Shown here one piece after another: positions 1 through 9,715 of a DNA stretch of 64,000 bases. Under the pieces are notes generated by a model. The model ran no database searches, had not been told where the DNA came from, and worked only from the letters and a program-made list of their open reading frames with translations. Origin of the DNA: Hydrogenovibrio marinus. Its GTDB lineage: Bacteria > Pseudomonadota > Gammaproteobacteria > Thiomicrospirales > Thiomicrospiraceae. A program made the translations under genes and the position numbers. Positions within the stretch are counted from its first letter, which is position 1, and each line of letters opens with the position of its first letter. Where the stretch lies: NCBI RefSeq assembly GCF_013340845.1, contig NZ_AP020335.1:806001-870000 (forward strand). Reading direction: 5' to 3'.

Positions 1-515
1 TCTGCGTGATTCAAACGTTCCTGACGGGAAACCTGACGTTTCATAATATTGGCAATATCTTCGTATGCCCAGTTGTTGCGCTGTTGAACGCGTTGTATTT
101 GTTGCGACGGAGGGCAGTCGGATACGATGACCTTATCAATGTAATCCGGTTTGCCCGTCTCCACCAAAAGAGGAATTTCCACAACAGCGATTGGGTGGAC
201 TTTTGCTTCAAACTTAGCCAGCTGCTCTGCCGTGGTCTGCCTAATAAGAGGATGGAGAATGGCTTCAAGTTGCTTGCGGCGTTTCTCGTTGTTAAACACT
301 GTTTGGCGCATCGCTTTTCGGTTTAAATGGCCGTCCTCTTGGATGAATTCGTTTCCGAAGCTTAAGGCAATTTGTTGGAGCGCTGGCATACCAGGCTGAA
401 CCAAGTCTCGTGCCATCTCATCAGCGTTGAGTGTGGGCACGCCTTGTTCTTCAAACCAGTGTTTGAGAGTGGACTTGCCACTGCCGATGCCGCCTGTAAT
501 CGCGTAGGTTTTCAT
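1..515 (-). CDS. coaE: Dephospho-CoA kinase, C-terminus cut by window edge
   Basis: This is the last enzyme of coenzyme A synthesis; it phosphorylates the 3'-hydroxyl of dephospho-CoA using ATP in the cytoplasm. Translated on the minus strand from the ATG at 513-515, the protein begins MKTYAITGGIGSGKS, a perfect N-terminal P-loop. Further family hallmarks follow: NADEMARDLVQPG (CoA/adenine lid region), HPLIR, and a VEIPLLVETG segment typical of CoaE. The frame stays open for 171 codons to position 3, so roughly 30 C-terminal residues lie outside the window. In many proteobacteria coaE sits beside pilD and yacG, which would be expected further left. Identification is firm; only the 3' end is missing. 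Confidence 0.93.
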   Translation of the reverse strand, partial: MKTYAITGGIGSGKSTLKHWFEEQGVPTLNADEMARDLVQPGMPALQQIALSFGNEFIQEDGHLNRKAMRQTVFNNEKRRKQLEAILHPLIRQTTAEQLAKFEAKVHPIAVVEIPLLVETGKPDYIDKVIVSDCPPSQQIQRVQQRNNWAYEDIANIMKRQVSRQERLNHA

Positions 516-555
516 AGTGTTTGATTCGTGAAGATGTGTTTGGGTGTTAATACAG

Positions 556-2772
556 TTAATCTTGACTAAGCGGACTAGGTTTGTCAAACAAATAGCCTTG
601 CAGGTGTGTTGCTCCGGCAGAAATTGCGGCTTGTTTCATTTCTTCTGTTTCAATACCTTCCATGACTAAGTCGTAGCCTGCCGAACGAATCATGGCAGCG
701 GTTTTCTCAATGATATTTTTGCTTTTATCGTCCGTCATCAAACCTTGCGTCAGTGTCATGTCGAATTTGACGATATCCACTGGCATCCATGATAGGTATT
801 TTATTGAGGAGTAACCGCTACCGAAATCATCAAGAGCCACTTTGAAACCTTCACTGCGGATACTGTTAAGGGTTTCGGTTGCTTGATCGATATTGGTAAT
901 CAGTGTACTTTCGAGAATTTCGATGACCAGTTTATGTTCCGGCAAGAATCGTTTGAAAGGTATAAGCAGAGAAGGCAGGTTACCTTGCAGTAAAGTCTGA
1001 GCCGAAATGTTGATGGAAAGTCCCATTCCTGAAGGAATTTTGTTTTGGGTGAGTAATGTCAATATCGTGCCCAACACGCATTGATCCAACTCAATCTCTA
1101 GGTTACGATGATGCACGACCTTGAGAATTTCCACCGGTTGGATAAGCGTGTCGTCTGCTTTGATTCTGACCAACGCTTCTTTATAAGAAGAATTTTTGTC
1201 TTTTAATGAAACAATTGTTTGACCATAAATTTGCAGAGAGTTATTGCACTGCAAGCTTTCCACAATGGCATTAACATGTTTTTTGGAGAGCAGCACGGCT
1301 TCTTCGAATTCCGTTTCATGTTCGTACACACTGATTTTCTTCTGCAAAGATTTTTTGGCTCGGTAAAGCGCAATATCTGCTTGGCGGTTCATCAGGTAAA
1401 CTTCATTGGCAATGTCTGGTGTGACAATACTGATACCAATACTAAATACCACTTTTTCGTTAATACCCAACAGTTGTTCAAAGTTGAACTTTGAAATAGC
1501 TTCATAACATTTTTCAGCGATTTTGACACTTTCTTCCGGGCTACGATCTTTAACGATAGCAGCGAATTCGTCCCCGCCTAGTCGGTAGAGGTCGGCGTCA
1601 AGCGGTAGAGCTCTTTTAATGGTCGAGGCGGAAATTCGGATGATTTCATCTCCAATTTCATGTCCGTATGTGTCATTGATAGCTTTGAAGAAATCACAGT
1701 CGAACAAAAGGAATGCGAGGTTTCTAGGGTTTTTAGGGTAATTTTGAATGATTTTTAGCCAGTTTTCTTCGAATGCTCGGCGATTCATTACGTGAGAAAG
1801 TGCATCAACTCTAGCTTGCTCGTGGGCGATTTGGCGTTGTTCTTCTATTTCGATATTTGCGCTGACAATTTGCTTGTGGTAATGGTAAATAGCATCCTTG
1901 AGTCGCTCAAACTCTTTGAGGATGTAACGTTTGTTCAGTGGCGATTCAAGTTTGTTGGGACTATTTTTTAAGCGTTCAATATAGCCTGTCATTTGATGCA
2001 GAGGACGCACAATGAAATGTGCAAACAAAATGACAAACATAAATGAAATGAGTAGGCCTAGAATAGCGACTTGAATCAGGAAATCCTGAATCCATCCCCA
2101 TAGATACTCGTTCATTGGGTTTATGAAGATCTGATAGGACACATAATGAGGAAGGTCCGCAGCAAGGAAAGTACTTAGGCTTTTCGTCAAATTAAGTCTT
2201 AAGGAGCCACTTTTTATATGAGTCAAATGCTCATCAGCGTTCAGTTCTGGCAAAAAGTCAGTTGCTAATCCAGCGTAACCAATGATATTTTGAGTGTAGG
2301 GTTTATAAATTGGCTTAAACTGGATAAGCACAAGCTTTCCGTGCCAAACTACAAAGTAGAGTGGATGGTTTGGAATGTTATTCGGTAAAGGGTTAAAGTC
2401 CTTGTCTGGACTGGCAGCGACTAGGTGGCCATTTTCATTGTATAGCTGGAGTTGTAGATAGTTTTTGCGCCACAAGCGGGATGGTCTTAAGGTTTTGAGG
2501 TACCATGATGGGAAGCTATCACGGTTGATGAGTTGCTTATACACATCGTCCCAATAGGTGATTTGGTCTAAACTTTGATTTATTCTATCAATACTGGTGA
2601 CAATTTCATGTTGTAACTCTTTCTTTGCTAGGGCTTCCGTTTTTGTTTGAGCAAGTGAGCGCAGAGATTCTGTTTCTGAATACAACTGAAAATGGAAAAA
2701 TGAGTAAATACCCAACATGGTCATAACAAAGACAGCCAAATAGACTTTTGCAGTGAGTTGAGGGAATTTCAT
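556..2772 (-). CDS. Membrane GGDEF/EAL cyclic-di-GMP protein with periplasmic sensor
   Basis: This is a 738-residue inner-membrane protein that should make and/or degrade cyclic-di-GMP. A transmembrane helix (about 8-28) is followed by a periplasmic domain to about residue 230 that resembles CHASE4 (a WDD motif near 74-76). A second helix (about 232-254) leads into a HAMP-like linker. The GGDEF domain (about 320-485) has an intact GGDEF motif at 399-403, but no RxxD inhibitory site at the expected position just upstream. The EAL domain (about 500-735) keeps EAL (532-534), the Asn of NIS (588), DDFGSGYSS (648-656) and the KFD lysine region, so both activities look possible. The signal sensed cannot be read from the sequence. 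It is monocistronic, downstream of coaE's start and divergent from the amidotransferase gene. Confidence 0.9.
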   Translation of the reverse strand: MKFPQLTAKVYLAVFVMTMLGIYSFFHFQLYSETESLRSLAQTKTEALAKKELQHEIVTSIDRINQSLDQITYWDDVYKQLINRDSFPSWYLKTLRPSRLWRKNYLQLQLYNENGHLVAASPDKDFNPLPNNIPNHPLYFVVWHGKLVLIQFKPIYKPYTQNIIGYAGLATDFLPELNADEHLTHIKSGSLRLNLTKSLSTFLAADLPHYVSYQIFINPMNEYLWGWIQDFLIQVAILGLLISFMFVILFAHFIVRPLHQMTGYIERLKNSPNKLESPLNKRYILKEFERLKDAIYHYHKQIVSANIEIEEQRQIAHEQARVDALSHVMNRRAFEENWLKIIQNYPKNPRNLAFLLFDCDFFKAINDTYGHEIGDEIIRISASTIKRALPLDADLYRLGGDEFAAIVKDRSPEESVKIAEKCYEAISKFNFEQLLGINEKVVFSIGISIVTPDIANEVYLMNRQADIALYRAKKSLQKKISVYEHETEFEEAVLLSKKHVNAIVESLQCNNSLQIYGQTIVSLKDKNSSYKEALVRIKADDTLIQPVEILKVVHHRNLEIELDQCVLGTILTLLTQNKIPSGMGLSINISAQTLLQGNLPSLLIPFKRFLPEHKLVIEILESTLITNIDQATETLNSIRSEGFKVALDDFGSGYSSIKYLSWMPVDIVKFDMTLTQGLMTDDKSKNIIEKTAAMIRSAGYDLVMEGIETEEMKQAAISAGATHLQGYLFDKPSPLSQD

Positions 2773-2912
2773 GAGAGGTGTTCGTCAGTTGTCTGTTAAA
2801 AATCTTTTTGCAGCGATTGTACATGAATAATTGTAGCGAATGAAACATATCAGAAAAAGATAAAGTGTTTCCGTTAGAATAACGGCGAATAAGTGCGAAA
2901 CGAGATGGTTTT

Positions 2913-4718
2913 ATGTGTGGAATTTGTGGTGAAATTTATTGGAATGGACGTGGTGTTTCTGAAGCTTCTTTAACCCCGATGTTAAAGGCTTTGGAGCGAA
3001 GAGGGCCTGATGATGGTGGTACTTGGATACAGAATCAAGTCGGCCTGGGGCACCGCCGTTTGTCCATTATTGATTTGAGTGATGCAGGCCATCAACCGAT
3101 GATTGATAATGAACTGTCTCTGGTATTCAACGGTTGTATTTATAATTACCAATCCCTAAGATCACTTTTGATCGAACTAGGGCATGAATTCTGCTCTCAC
3201 TCAGACACTGAAGTTATTTTGAAAGCTTATCGCCAGTGGGGCATGGATTGTGTTACGCGCTTTGAGGGAATGTTTGCCTTTGCTGTTTGGGATGATCACC
3301 ATCAGCAATTGCTCATTGCCAGAGACCGTTTTGGCATAAAACCACTTTACTATGCGCCAGTGGACGGTGGAGTAAAGTTTGCATCCAACACGCAAGCATT
3401 GCTGGCGTCGGGTGATATCAATACTGAAATAGATCCTATTGGCCTACATCACCAATTCACTTTACATGGTGTGATTCCAGCGCCTTATACCATTTTGAAA
3501 GGTATCAGAAAGCTTGAACCTGGGCATTGGATGATTGTTAATCCTGATGGGCAAATGTTCAAGAAATCCTATTGGCATCTAATGGCCGAGCGTCCTGCTG
3601 GGGCTGAAAACCTGAATGAAGAAGATTGGATAAATCGTATTCATGACTCACTGAAGCAAGCTGTACATAAACGTCTAACAGCGGCAGATGTACCTGTTGG
3701 TGTGTTGTTATCAGGGGGACTTGATTCCAGTTTGATTGTTGCATTGCTAGCGGAAGCAGGTGTAGAGAATATTCGAACCTTTTCAATCGGGTTTGAAGAT
3801 GTCCCAGAAGAGAAGGGAAGTGAGTTTGAATACTCCGATCAGGTGGTTGAACGCTACCAAACGATACACAAAAAATACCTCATTTCAAACGAGGAAGTGT
3901 TACCTAGGCTGCCAGGAGCGGTAGATGCTATGGCTGAACCTATGTTTGGTCAAGATGCTGTTGCTTTCTATTTACTGTCCGAACAGGTTTCTAAGGATGT
4001 GAAAGTGGTGATGTCCGGTCAGGGAGCAGATGAAGTGTTTGCAGGATACTTTTGGTATCCGCAAATGGCTGAAGCTTATGAAAAGCTTAGTCCTGGTGAA
4101 CCTCCAGTCAATGCATTTGCCCCTTTCTACTTTGATAGAACGCATGAAGAATGGTTGGAGATGGTTAACCCAAAATACCATGTGCACGATGTGACTTCCG
4201 AATGGGCAAATGACCGATTAAGCGAGCCAGGGGCAACGACATTTTTAGATCAAGTTTTGAGATTGGACGCTTCAACATTGATTGTTGATGATCCTGTTAA
4301 GCGCGTGGACAATATGACTATGGCTTGGAGTTTGGAAGCTAGAGTGCCATTTTTGGATCATGATTTGGTCGAGTTAACCATGTCGGCACCTGAGTCGCTA
4401 AAAAGAAAAGACTTCAAATATGTGCTGAAGAAAATTGCCCGCGGTATTGTGCCAGATAGTGTGATTGATAGACCAAAAGGCTATTTTCCTATGCCCGCAT
4501 TAAAGTACGTGCGGGATGATTTTTATCAGTGGATGAAGGATGTATTGACGAGTGATGCTGCTAAAACGCGTGGAATTTTTAACCCGGACTACATCGAAAA
4601 TTTATTGGCAAACCCTGAAAATGAAGCGAGTTTTACTGCGATTAAAGGTAGTAAGCTTTGGCATGCTGCCTTGCTTGAGTTATGGCTTCAACGTAATGTG
4701 GATCGACATATTTCTTAA
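2913..4718 (+). CDS. asnB: Asparagine synthase-family glutamine amidotransferase (NAGGN-amidotransferase-like)
   Basis: This is a 601-residue two-domain enzyme that uses glutamine ammonia to amidate a carboxylate activated by ATP. The N-terminal glutaminase domain starts MCGICGE, so Cys2 is exposed as the nucleophile after Met removal. It continues with RRGPDD, LGHRRLSIIDLS and the SDTEV motif. The synthase domain has the pyrophosphate loop LLSGGLDSS near residue 265. From memory of the families, the wording IPAPYTILKGIRKL and the C-terminal stretch ending KLWHAALLELWLQR look closer to N-acetylglutaminylglutamine amidotransferase than to ordinary AsnB. That enzyme normally sits beside an ngg synthetase gene, which is absent here. 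The start is fixed by the required MCG. Family membership is certain; the substrate (aspartate or an osmolyte dipeptide) is open. Confidence 0.85.
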   Translation: MCGICGEIYWNGRGVSEASLTPMLKALERRGPDDGGTWIQNQVGLGHRRLSIIDLSDAGHQPMIDNELSLVFNGCIYNYQSLRSLLIELGHEFCSHSDTEVILKAYRQWGMDCVTRFEGMFAFAVWDDHHQQLLIARDRFGIKPLYYAPVDGGVKFASNTQALLASGDINTEIDPIGLHHQFTLHGVIPAPYTILKGIRKLEPGHWMIVNPDGQMFKKSYWHLMAERPAGAENLNEEDWINRIHDSLKQAVHKRLTAADVPVGVLLSGGLDSSLIVALLAEAGVENIRTFSIGFEDVPEEKGSEFEYSDQVVERYQTIHKKYLISNEEVLPRLPGAVDAMAEPMFGQDAVAFYLLSEQVSKDVKVVMSGQGADEVFAGYFWYPQMAEAYEKLSPGEPPVNAFAPFYFDRTHEEWLEMVNPKYHVHDVTSEWANDRLSEPGATTFLDQVLRLDASTLIVDDPVKRVDNMTMAWSLEARVPFLDHDLVELTMSAPESLKRKDFKYVLKKIARGIVPDSVIDRPKGYFPMPALKYVRDDFYQWMKDVLTSDAAKTRGIFNPDYIENLLANPENEASFTAIKGSKLWHAALLELWLQRNVDRHIS

Positions 4719-4776
4719 AGAAAGTCGTGTAAAAAAGTTAAATGGAAGCAGTTTTCGCTTAACGGGAAAAGTTTGA

Positions 4777-4782
4777 TATAAT
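4777..4782 (+). promoter_or_regulatory. Candidate -10 element of the grxD promoter
   Basis: A perfect TATAAT lies 66 bases upstream of the grxD start. The matching -35 position holds only a weak TTCGCT at 17-base spacing. The call rests on the -10 match and its location in the asnB-grxD gap. Confidence 0.45.
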
Positions 4783-4848
4783 AACTTACCAAATCACTCG
4801 GGTATTTTTTGGCAATACATCGTCAAATAGCAATTTTCAGGAGATAAA

Positions 4849-5202
4849 ATGGATAATCAGCAACAAGAAACACTTGACCGCATTCACCAACAAGTGACGA
4901 GTAACCCAGTCGTTATTTATATGAAAGGTACACCTCAGATGCCTTCTTGCGGTTTTTCAAGCCGCGCAGCGCAAGCATTGGTAGAAACAGGCGAGAAGTT
5001 TGCATTTGTTAACGTCTTGGCTGATCCGTACATTTTTGAACACTTGCCTAAGTATCAAGACTGGCCAACGTTTCCTCAGCTGTATATTGATGGTGAGCTT
5101 CAAGGTGGCTGCGATATTACGTTGGAACTGGCAGAATCTGGCGATCTGAAGAAGTTGATGCAAGCTGCTAATGAAAAGCATGCTCATTCGGATGCGTCTT
5201 AA
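4849..5202 (+). CDS. grxD: Monothiol glutaredoxin (Grx4/GrxD type)
   Basis: This is a 117-residue cytoplasmic CGFS glutaredoxin that binds and transfers [2Fe-2S] clusters with glutathione as co-ligand. The active-site motif is PSCGFSSRA, followed by the cis-proline loop WPTFPQLYI and the GGCD glutathione-binding motif. Length and domain content match E. coli GrxD, with a slightly longer, His-containing tail. A good ribosome site (CAGGAG) precedes the ATG. It stands alone, with its own -10 element and a strong terminator, and faces rnt convergently. Confidence 0.95.
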   Translation: MDNQQQETLDRIHQQVTSNPVVIYMKGTPQMPSCGFSSRAAQALVETGEKFAFVNVLADPYIFEHLPKYQDWPTFPQLYIDGELQGGCDITLELAESGDLKKLMQAANEKHAHSDAS

Positions 5203-5224
5203 TTGTTAAGATAATCTGCATGCT

Positions 5225-5252
5225 AAAAAGCGCCTAAACGGCGCTTTTTTTA
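5225..5252 (+). terminator. Rho-independent terminator after grxD
   Basis: The hairpin AAAAGCGCC-TAAAC-GGCGCTTTT is followed by a T run. It lies 23 bases after the grxD stop. The A-rich left arm means it could also work on rnt transcripts from the minus strand. Confidence 0.85.
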
Positions 5253-5257
5253 TCGCT

Positions 5258-5277
5258 AAAATCTGCCTGGTTGGGGG
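5258..5277. repeat. Dispersed intergenic repeat, half-element copy 1
   Basis: The sequence reads AAATCTGCCTGGTTGGGGG. It differs by one base from the half-element core AAATCTGCCAGGTTGGGG seen elsewhere in the window. It lies between the convergent genes grxD and rnt, just past the grxD terminator, and no right-hand inverted arm is visible. Confidence 0.7.
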
Positions 5278-5282
5278 CTTGG

Positions 5283-5909
5283 TTAAGTTAGTGTGTTGTT
5301 GGGCATTTGCAATGGCCATTGATTGACGATTTTGCAGAAAAGCTCAGCGGTTTTTTCAGTATCGTACTCGGCAGAGTGAGCCTTACTGTCTTCCCAGTCG
5401 ATGCCTGCTTCGGTAACAGCCTTTGCCAGCACAGTTTGACCATAGACTAAGCCAGAAAGTGAAACGGTATCGAATGTGCTGAATTCATGAAAGGGGGATT
5501 TTATCTTGCATCTCTCAGAAGCGGCTTTAACAAAACTCAAGTCGAAAAACGCATTGTGACCAACCAAAATGGCACGGCTACAGTCTTGGTCTTTTAAAAG
5601 TTTTCTGATGGGGGCAAAACATTTTTCCAAAGCGTCTTTTTCCGACATTGCCATGCGAAATGGGTGAGTTGGGTCTTCAACGCCGATGAACTTCAGTGCA
5701 CCGGGATCGAGTTTTGAGCCTCTAAAGGGCAGAACATTCGCTTGAATGGTTTGGTCTTTCTCAAGCAAGCCTTCGCCATTCATTTTGAGTGTGACAACGG
5801 CAATTTCAATCAGTGCATTTGTTTGTGAGTCAAAACCGGCTGTTTCAACATCAACAACAACCGGCAAAAAGCCACGGAAACGGTCTTTAATTAGTGTTAC
5901 TGGTCTCAT
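5283..5909 (-). CDS. rnt: Ribonuclease T
   Basis: This is a 208-residue DEDDh-family 3'-5' exoribonuclease that trims the 3' ends of tRNA and other stable RNAs. The acidic and catalytic residues are visible in order: D20 and E22 in VVVDVETAG, D123 in GHNAFFD, H178 and D183 in AHSAEYD. The N-terminal DRFRGFLPVVVD and the ATFDT-like STFDTVSLSGL segment are RNase T signatures that separate it from DNA polymerase III epsilon. The length equals the E. coli enzyme. It lies 11 bases downstream of argA on the same strand and is probably cotranscribed. Confidence 0.95.
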   Translation of the reverse strand: MRPVTLIKDRFRGFLPVVVDVETAGFDSQTNALIEIAVVTLKMNGEGLLEKDQTIQANVLPFRGSKLDPGALKFIGVEDPTHPFRMAMSEKDALEKCFAPIRKLLKDQDCSRAILVGHNAFFDLSFVKAASERCKIKSPFHEFSTFDTVSLSGLVYGQTVLAKAVTEAGIDWEDSKAHSAEYDTEKTAELFCKIVNQWPLQMPNNTLT

Positions 5910-5920
5910 AATTTAGTGGG

Positions 5921-7219
5921 TTAAAGCTTTTTTATCAGTATTTTGGATTGTCTTTGGTAGTTGTAGAGCATTTGCCGTTTTTCAGGCAGCATCTCAAGGC
6001 TTGACTTTTCAAAACCTTGTTCTTGGAACCAATGATCGGTATGGGTGGTGAGAAGAAAAAGTTTTTGTACGGCTTGCAGCTTCGCCATTTCTTCAATTTT
6101 ATTGAGAATTTCCTGGCCCAGTTCGCCGCCCTGATAACTTGGATCGACAGCAAGGCAGGCTAGCTCTGCCTGGTGCTCATCCATTCGATAAAGTGCGGCG
6201 CAACCCATAATCTGGTGATCTCTTTCTGCGACGATAAAGTTATTTATTTCAAGCTCAAGCGCTTCACGAGAACGTTTGACTAGAATGCCTTGTTCTTCAA
6301 GGGGAGAAATTAGTTTGAGAATACCTGCGACATCATCGATCGTTGCAGGGCGTAACTGGTGGTAGCGGTCGGCATAAATTAGCGTGCCTAGTCCGTCACG
6401 ACTGAATAATTCAAACAGCATGCTACTGGGTTCTTGTTGTGACACGATGTGGATGCGTTTGACGGAGCTGGCGGCATTAAGTGATAACTTCAATAGATTC
6501 GCCAAACTATATAAATTGCCATCAGTTTTAATGGCTTCCAAATAACGTTGTGCTTCCAATAAGCTCATTGTCTTTGGAATGTCGGTCAGTTCATCCGTAT
6601 CTGAATAAACAATCAGCTTGTCTGCATTCAGTGCTTGAGAAACGGCAAAAGCCTGCTCAAGCGTGTTGAGGTTAAATACTTCTCCAGTCAGAGAATAAGC
6701 CAGAGGCGTTAAAAGACAGACTTGGTTGTTGTTCAAGCAAGCATTAATGGCTGAACTATTAATTTTTCTCAAAGAGCCTGTGTGCTGAAAATCAATGCCA
6801 TTAATTACGCCCTTGGGCTTAGCAATGACCCAGTTGCCGGAAACCAGCGAAAGAGGAGAGTGTTGTTCTGCACAAGCCTGGCTGAATACGGCTTCAAGTT
6901 TTGAACGGACCCAGCCTATGGTTTTTTGAATCGTTTCTACATGATCGGTTTGAGTCACTCGGCAGAATTGGTGTGTTTCCCATTGATGTCCTGCAAGTTT
7001 AAGCGCGTCATCAATTTGCACACTGGCTCCAAGCGTTAAGACAACTTTTATGCCGAGATTGTTAAGCAAAACGATATCTTTGGCAAACTGCAGGAGATGG
7101 TCTGAAACTTGAAGCATTTCACCCGGAAGATAAATAACCAGAGTTTTACCTCTGTGCGTAGCAATATAGGGCGAAGACTGACGTAGGTTATTAATAAAAT
7201 CTAATTCAGATTGCAGCAT
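5921..7219 (-). CDS. argA: N-acetylglutamate synthase
   Basis: This 432-residue enzyme catalyses the first step of arginine synthesis, acetyl-CoA plus glutamate to N-acetylglutamate. The N-terminal two thirds is an amino-acid-kinase fold used for arginine feedback (start FINNLRQSSPYIATHRGKTLV, then LTLGAS and GVINGIDFQHTG). The C-terminal GNAT domain (about 290-430) has the acetyl-CoA loop LAVDPSYQGGELGQ near residue 355. This is the classical ArgA architecture and length. It is divergent from ilvD and probably transcribed together with rnt. Confidence 0.95.
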   Translation of the reverse strand: MLQSELDFINNLRQSSPYIATHRGKTLVIYLPGEMLQVSDHLLQFAKDIVLLNNLGIKVVLTLGASVQIDDALKLAGHQWETHQFCRVTQTDHVETIQKTIGWVRSKLEAVFSQACAEQHSPLSLVSGNWVIAKPKGVINGIDFQHTGSLRKINSSAINACLNNNQVCLLTPLAYSLTGEVFNLNTLEQAFAVSQALNADKLIVYSDTDELTDIPKTMSLLEAQRYLEAIKTDGNLYSLANLLKLSLNAASSVKRIHIVSQQEPSSMLFELFSRDGLGTLIYADRYHQLRPATIDDVAGILKLISPLEEQGILVKRSREALELEINNFIVAERDHQIMGCAALYRMDEHQAELACLAVDPSYQGGELGQEILNKIEEMAKLQAVQKLFLLTTHTDHWFQEQGFEKSSLEMLPEKRQMLYNYQRQSKILIKKL

Positions 7220-7349
7220 AGTTATGAGAGAATACCAAGTTATTTGGATTAGTATAACAGGCTGCCGTCAAAAACAAAGAAAATGCGCTGAAAAAGCGTT
7301 TTGAGCGGCAAGGTTTTAACGCACTTAGCCTGCATAACAGGAGACAACT

Positions 7350-9203
7350 ATGCCCGCATATCGTTCGAAAACGAGTACACATGGAAGAAATATGGCCGGA
7401 GCACGTGCTTTATGGCGTGCAACAGGTATGCAAACTGAAGATTTTGGTAAGCCGATTATTGCGATTGCCAACTCCTTTACTCAGTTTGTTCCTGGACATG
7501 TGCATTTGAAAGATATGGGGCAGCTAGTCGCACGTGTCATTGAAGGTGCCGGTGGTGTTGCTAAAGAATTTAATACTATTGCTGTGGATGATGGGATCGC
7601 CATGGGGCATGATGGTATGTTGTACTCATTACCTTCAAGAGATTTGATTGCCGATTCTGTTGAGTATATGTGTAATGCACATTGTGCGGATGCATTGGTG
7701 TGTATTTCCAACTGCGACAAAATCACTCCTGGTATGATGATGGCTGCGATGCGTCTGAATATTCCGACTATTTTTGTAACGGGTGGGCCAATGGAGTCCG
7801 GTAAAACCGTTCTAGGTGGCGAAGGGATTAAACTCGATTTGGTGGATGCCATGGTTATGGCCGCGGATAGTCATTGTTCCGATAGCGATGTTGAAGAAGT
7901 CGAACGTTCAGCCTGCCCAACATGTGGTTCGTGCTCTGGAATGTTCACCGCTAATTCTATGAATTGTTTGGCGGAAGCCTTGGGTATTGCATTGCCTGGT
8001 AACGGTACAACGTTGGCGACGCACGCGGATAGAAGACATTTGTTTGAAGAAGCTGGCAGAAGAATTGTTGAGCTTGCCAAGCAATACTATGAACAAGATG
8101 ATGCAAGCGTATTGCCAAGATCTATTGCCACTCGAGAAGCTTTTGAGAATGCGATGGCTTTAGATGTGGCAATGGGGGGCTCAACCAATACGGTTTTGCA
8201 TTTGCTTGCCATTGCCCGCGAAGCAGAAGTGAATTTCACTATGGCTGATATGGATCATATTTCTCGCAGAGTACCGTGCCTTGTTAAAGTTGCGCCTAAC
8301 TCGAAAATCTTCCATATGGAGGATGTGCATAGAGCGGGTGGCATCATGCGTATTTTGGGGGAGTTGGAACGTGGTGGCCTAATCAATACGGATGTTAAAA
8401 CGGTACATGCTTCAACAATGGGGGCTGCTCTAGAATTATGGGACATTACACGCACAGATGATGAGGCAGTTACAACTTTTTACCGTGCAGCACCCGGAAA
8501 TGTCAGAACAACCGAAGCCTTCAGTCAAAATAAGCGCTGGAAAGAGGTTGACGATGATGATGAAAAAGGGTGTGTCAGAAGTTTAGAGCATGCCTATACC
8601 CAAGAGGGCGGTTTGGCTGTGCTTTATGGAAACATTGCGCTAGATGGTTGTATCGTTAAAACTGCTGGTGTGGATGAAGAAATTTTCAAATTTTCTGGAC
8701 CAGCTAAAATCTACGAAAGTCAAGAGGATGCTGTAGCTGCAATTTTAGGCGATGAAGTTAAAGCGGGTGATGTCGTCGTTATTCGATACGAAGGACCAAG
8801 AGGTGGTCCAGGGATGCAGGAAATGCTGTATCCTACAAGCTATCTTAAATCCAAAGGTTTGGGTAAAAGCTGCGCACTTCTAACGGATGGACGCTTCTCA
8901 GGAGGTACATCAGGCCTATCAATTGGGCATTGTTCTCCCGAAGCCGCAGAAGGCGGAAATATTGGTTTGATTGAAAGTGGGGATATTATCGAAATAGATA
9001 TTCCTAATAGAAGTATTCAAGTTAAATTAACGGATGAAGAGTTGGCAGAAAGGCGTCAGGCAATGGTTGCCAAAGGTAAGCTTGCTTGGAAGCCAATGAA
9101 AGAGCGTCCTAGAAAAGTAAGTGCTGCGCTTAGAGCGTATGCAGCTATGACAACCAGTGCGGCTTTTGGTGCCGTTCGAAATGTTGAACAGATTGAAAAG
9201 TAG
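7350..9203 (+). CDS. ilvD: Dihydroxy-acid dehydratase
   Basis: This 617-residue Fe-S dehydratase of valine, leucine and isoleucine synthesis converts 2,3-dihydroxy-3-methylbutanoate to 2-oxoisovalerate (and the isoleucine analogue). Cluster cysteines lie in [11 protein letters not shown] and in [17 protein letters not shown]. The C-terminal [16 protein letters not shown] motif is diagnostic. Length matches E. coli IlvD. An AGGAG site precedes the ATG by a usual distance. The leuA gene lies about 10 kb away; no ilvBNC is present in the window. Confidence 0.97.
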   Translation: MPAYRSKTSTHGRNMAGARALWRATGMQTEDFGKPIIAIANSFTQFVPGHVHLKDMGQLVARVIEGAGGVAKEFNTIAVDDGIAMGHDGMLYSLPSRDLIADSVEYMCNAHCADALVCISNCDKITPGMMMAAMRLNIPTIFVTGGPMESGKTVLGGEGIKLDLVDAMVMAADSHCSDSDVEEVERSACPTCGSCSGMFTANSMNCLAEALGIALPGNGTTLATHADRRHLFEEAGRRIVELAKQYYEQDDASVLPRSIATREAFENAMALDVAMGGSTNTVLHLLAIAREAEVNFTMADMDHISRRVPCLVKVAPNSKIFHMEDVHRAGGIMRILGELERGGLINTDVKTVHASTMGAALELWDITRTDDEAVTTFYRAAPGNVRTTEAFSQNKRWKEVDDDDEKGCVRSLEHAYTQEGGLAVLYGNIALDGCIVKTAGVDEEIFKFSGPAKIYESQEDAVAAILGDEVKAGDVVVIRYEGPRGGPGMQEMLYPTSYLKSKGLGKSCALLTDGRFSGGTSGLSIGHCSPEAAEGGNIGLIESGDIIEIDIPNRSIQVKLTDEELAERRQAMVAKGKLAWKPMKERPRKVSAALRAYAAMTTSAAFGAVRNVEQIEK

Positions 9204-9273
9204 CCTGATTCGCTAAGTCAAATATTGACCTGAACAGTTGGTTTTCACTTAATAGTTTATTGTGGAGTAAAGA

Positions 9274-9678
9274 ATGTTTGCAGATAGATTGACAACTGAG
9301 CAAAGACAAGCGGTTTTTGATTTGGCTGTTATGTTAGCGAATGCTGACATGGATGTTTCCGAAGAGGAGCTAGGGTACTTAAAAACCTTCAGTGAAGCAT
9401 TTGGAATTGAGTTTGAGCTTGATAAATCACAGATCAATTTGGAAGAGACCCTGCGTGTTTTTGACTCTAAACGCTCAAAAATTATCCTTCTTCAAGAGTT
9501 GATTAAGTTGTCCTATAAGGATGGCCATTTCGGCGAAGAAGAGCAGGACAAGGTATTTATGATTGCTCAAAAAATCGGCATGAATGATTCTGATTTATTT
9601 TTGAAGATAGAGAGATGGGTTAGACAAGGAGCTGACTGGTTATTTGAAGGTGAGCAAATGCTAGAGGATGGTTATTGA
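9274..9678 (+). CDS. TerB-like small acidic protein
   Basis: This is a 134-residue, helical, acidic cytoplasmic protein. The N-terminal half (LTTEQRQAVFDLAVMLANADMDVSEEELGYL) resembles the start of TerB/DjlA-type domains, in which conserved acidic residues sit in the first helices. No signal peptide or membrane helix is visible. It has its own ribosome site (TGGAG) and is followed by a terminator, so it is probably a single-gene unit after ilvD. TerB domains are linked to tellurite resistance and envelope stress, but no specific role can be stated here. Confidence 0.7.
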   Translation: MFADRLTTEQRQAVFDLAVMLANADMDVSEEELGYLKTFSEAFGIEFELDKSQINLEETLRVFDSKRSKIILLQELIKLSYKDGHFGEEEQDKVFMIAQKIGMNDSDLFLKIERWVRQGADWLFEGEQMLEDGY

Positions 9679-9715
9679 TTTAATTACTTCTTAGATTAGA
9701 TAGCTGGTAAATTAG

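Noticed and set aside
7481-7852. Open frame of 123 codons on the minus strand
   Set aside because: It lies wholly inside ilvD on the opposite strand, has no recognisable motif or ribosome site, and the plus-strand protein is unmistakable.
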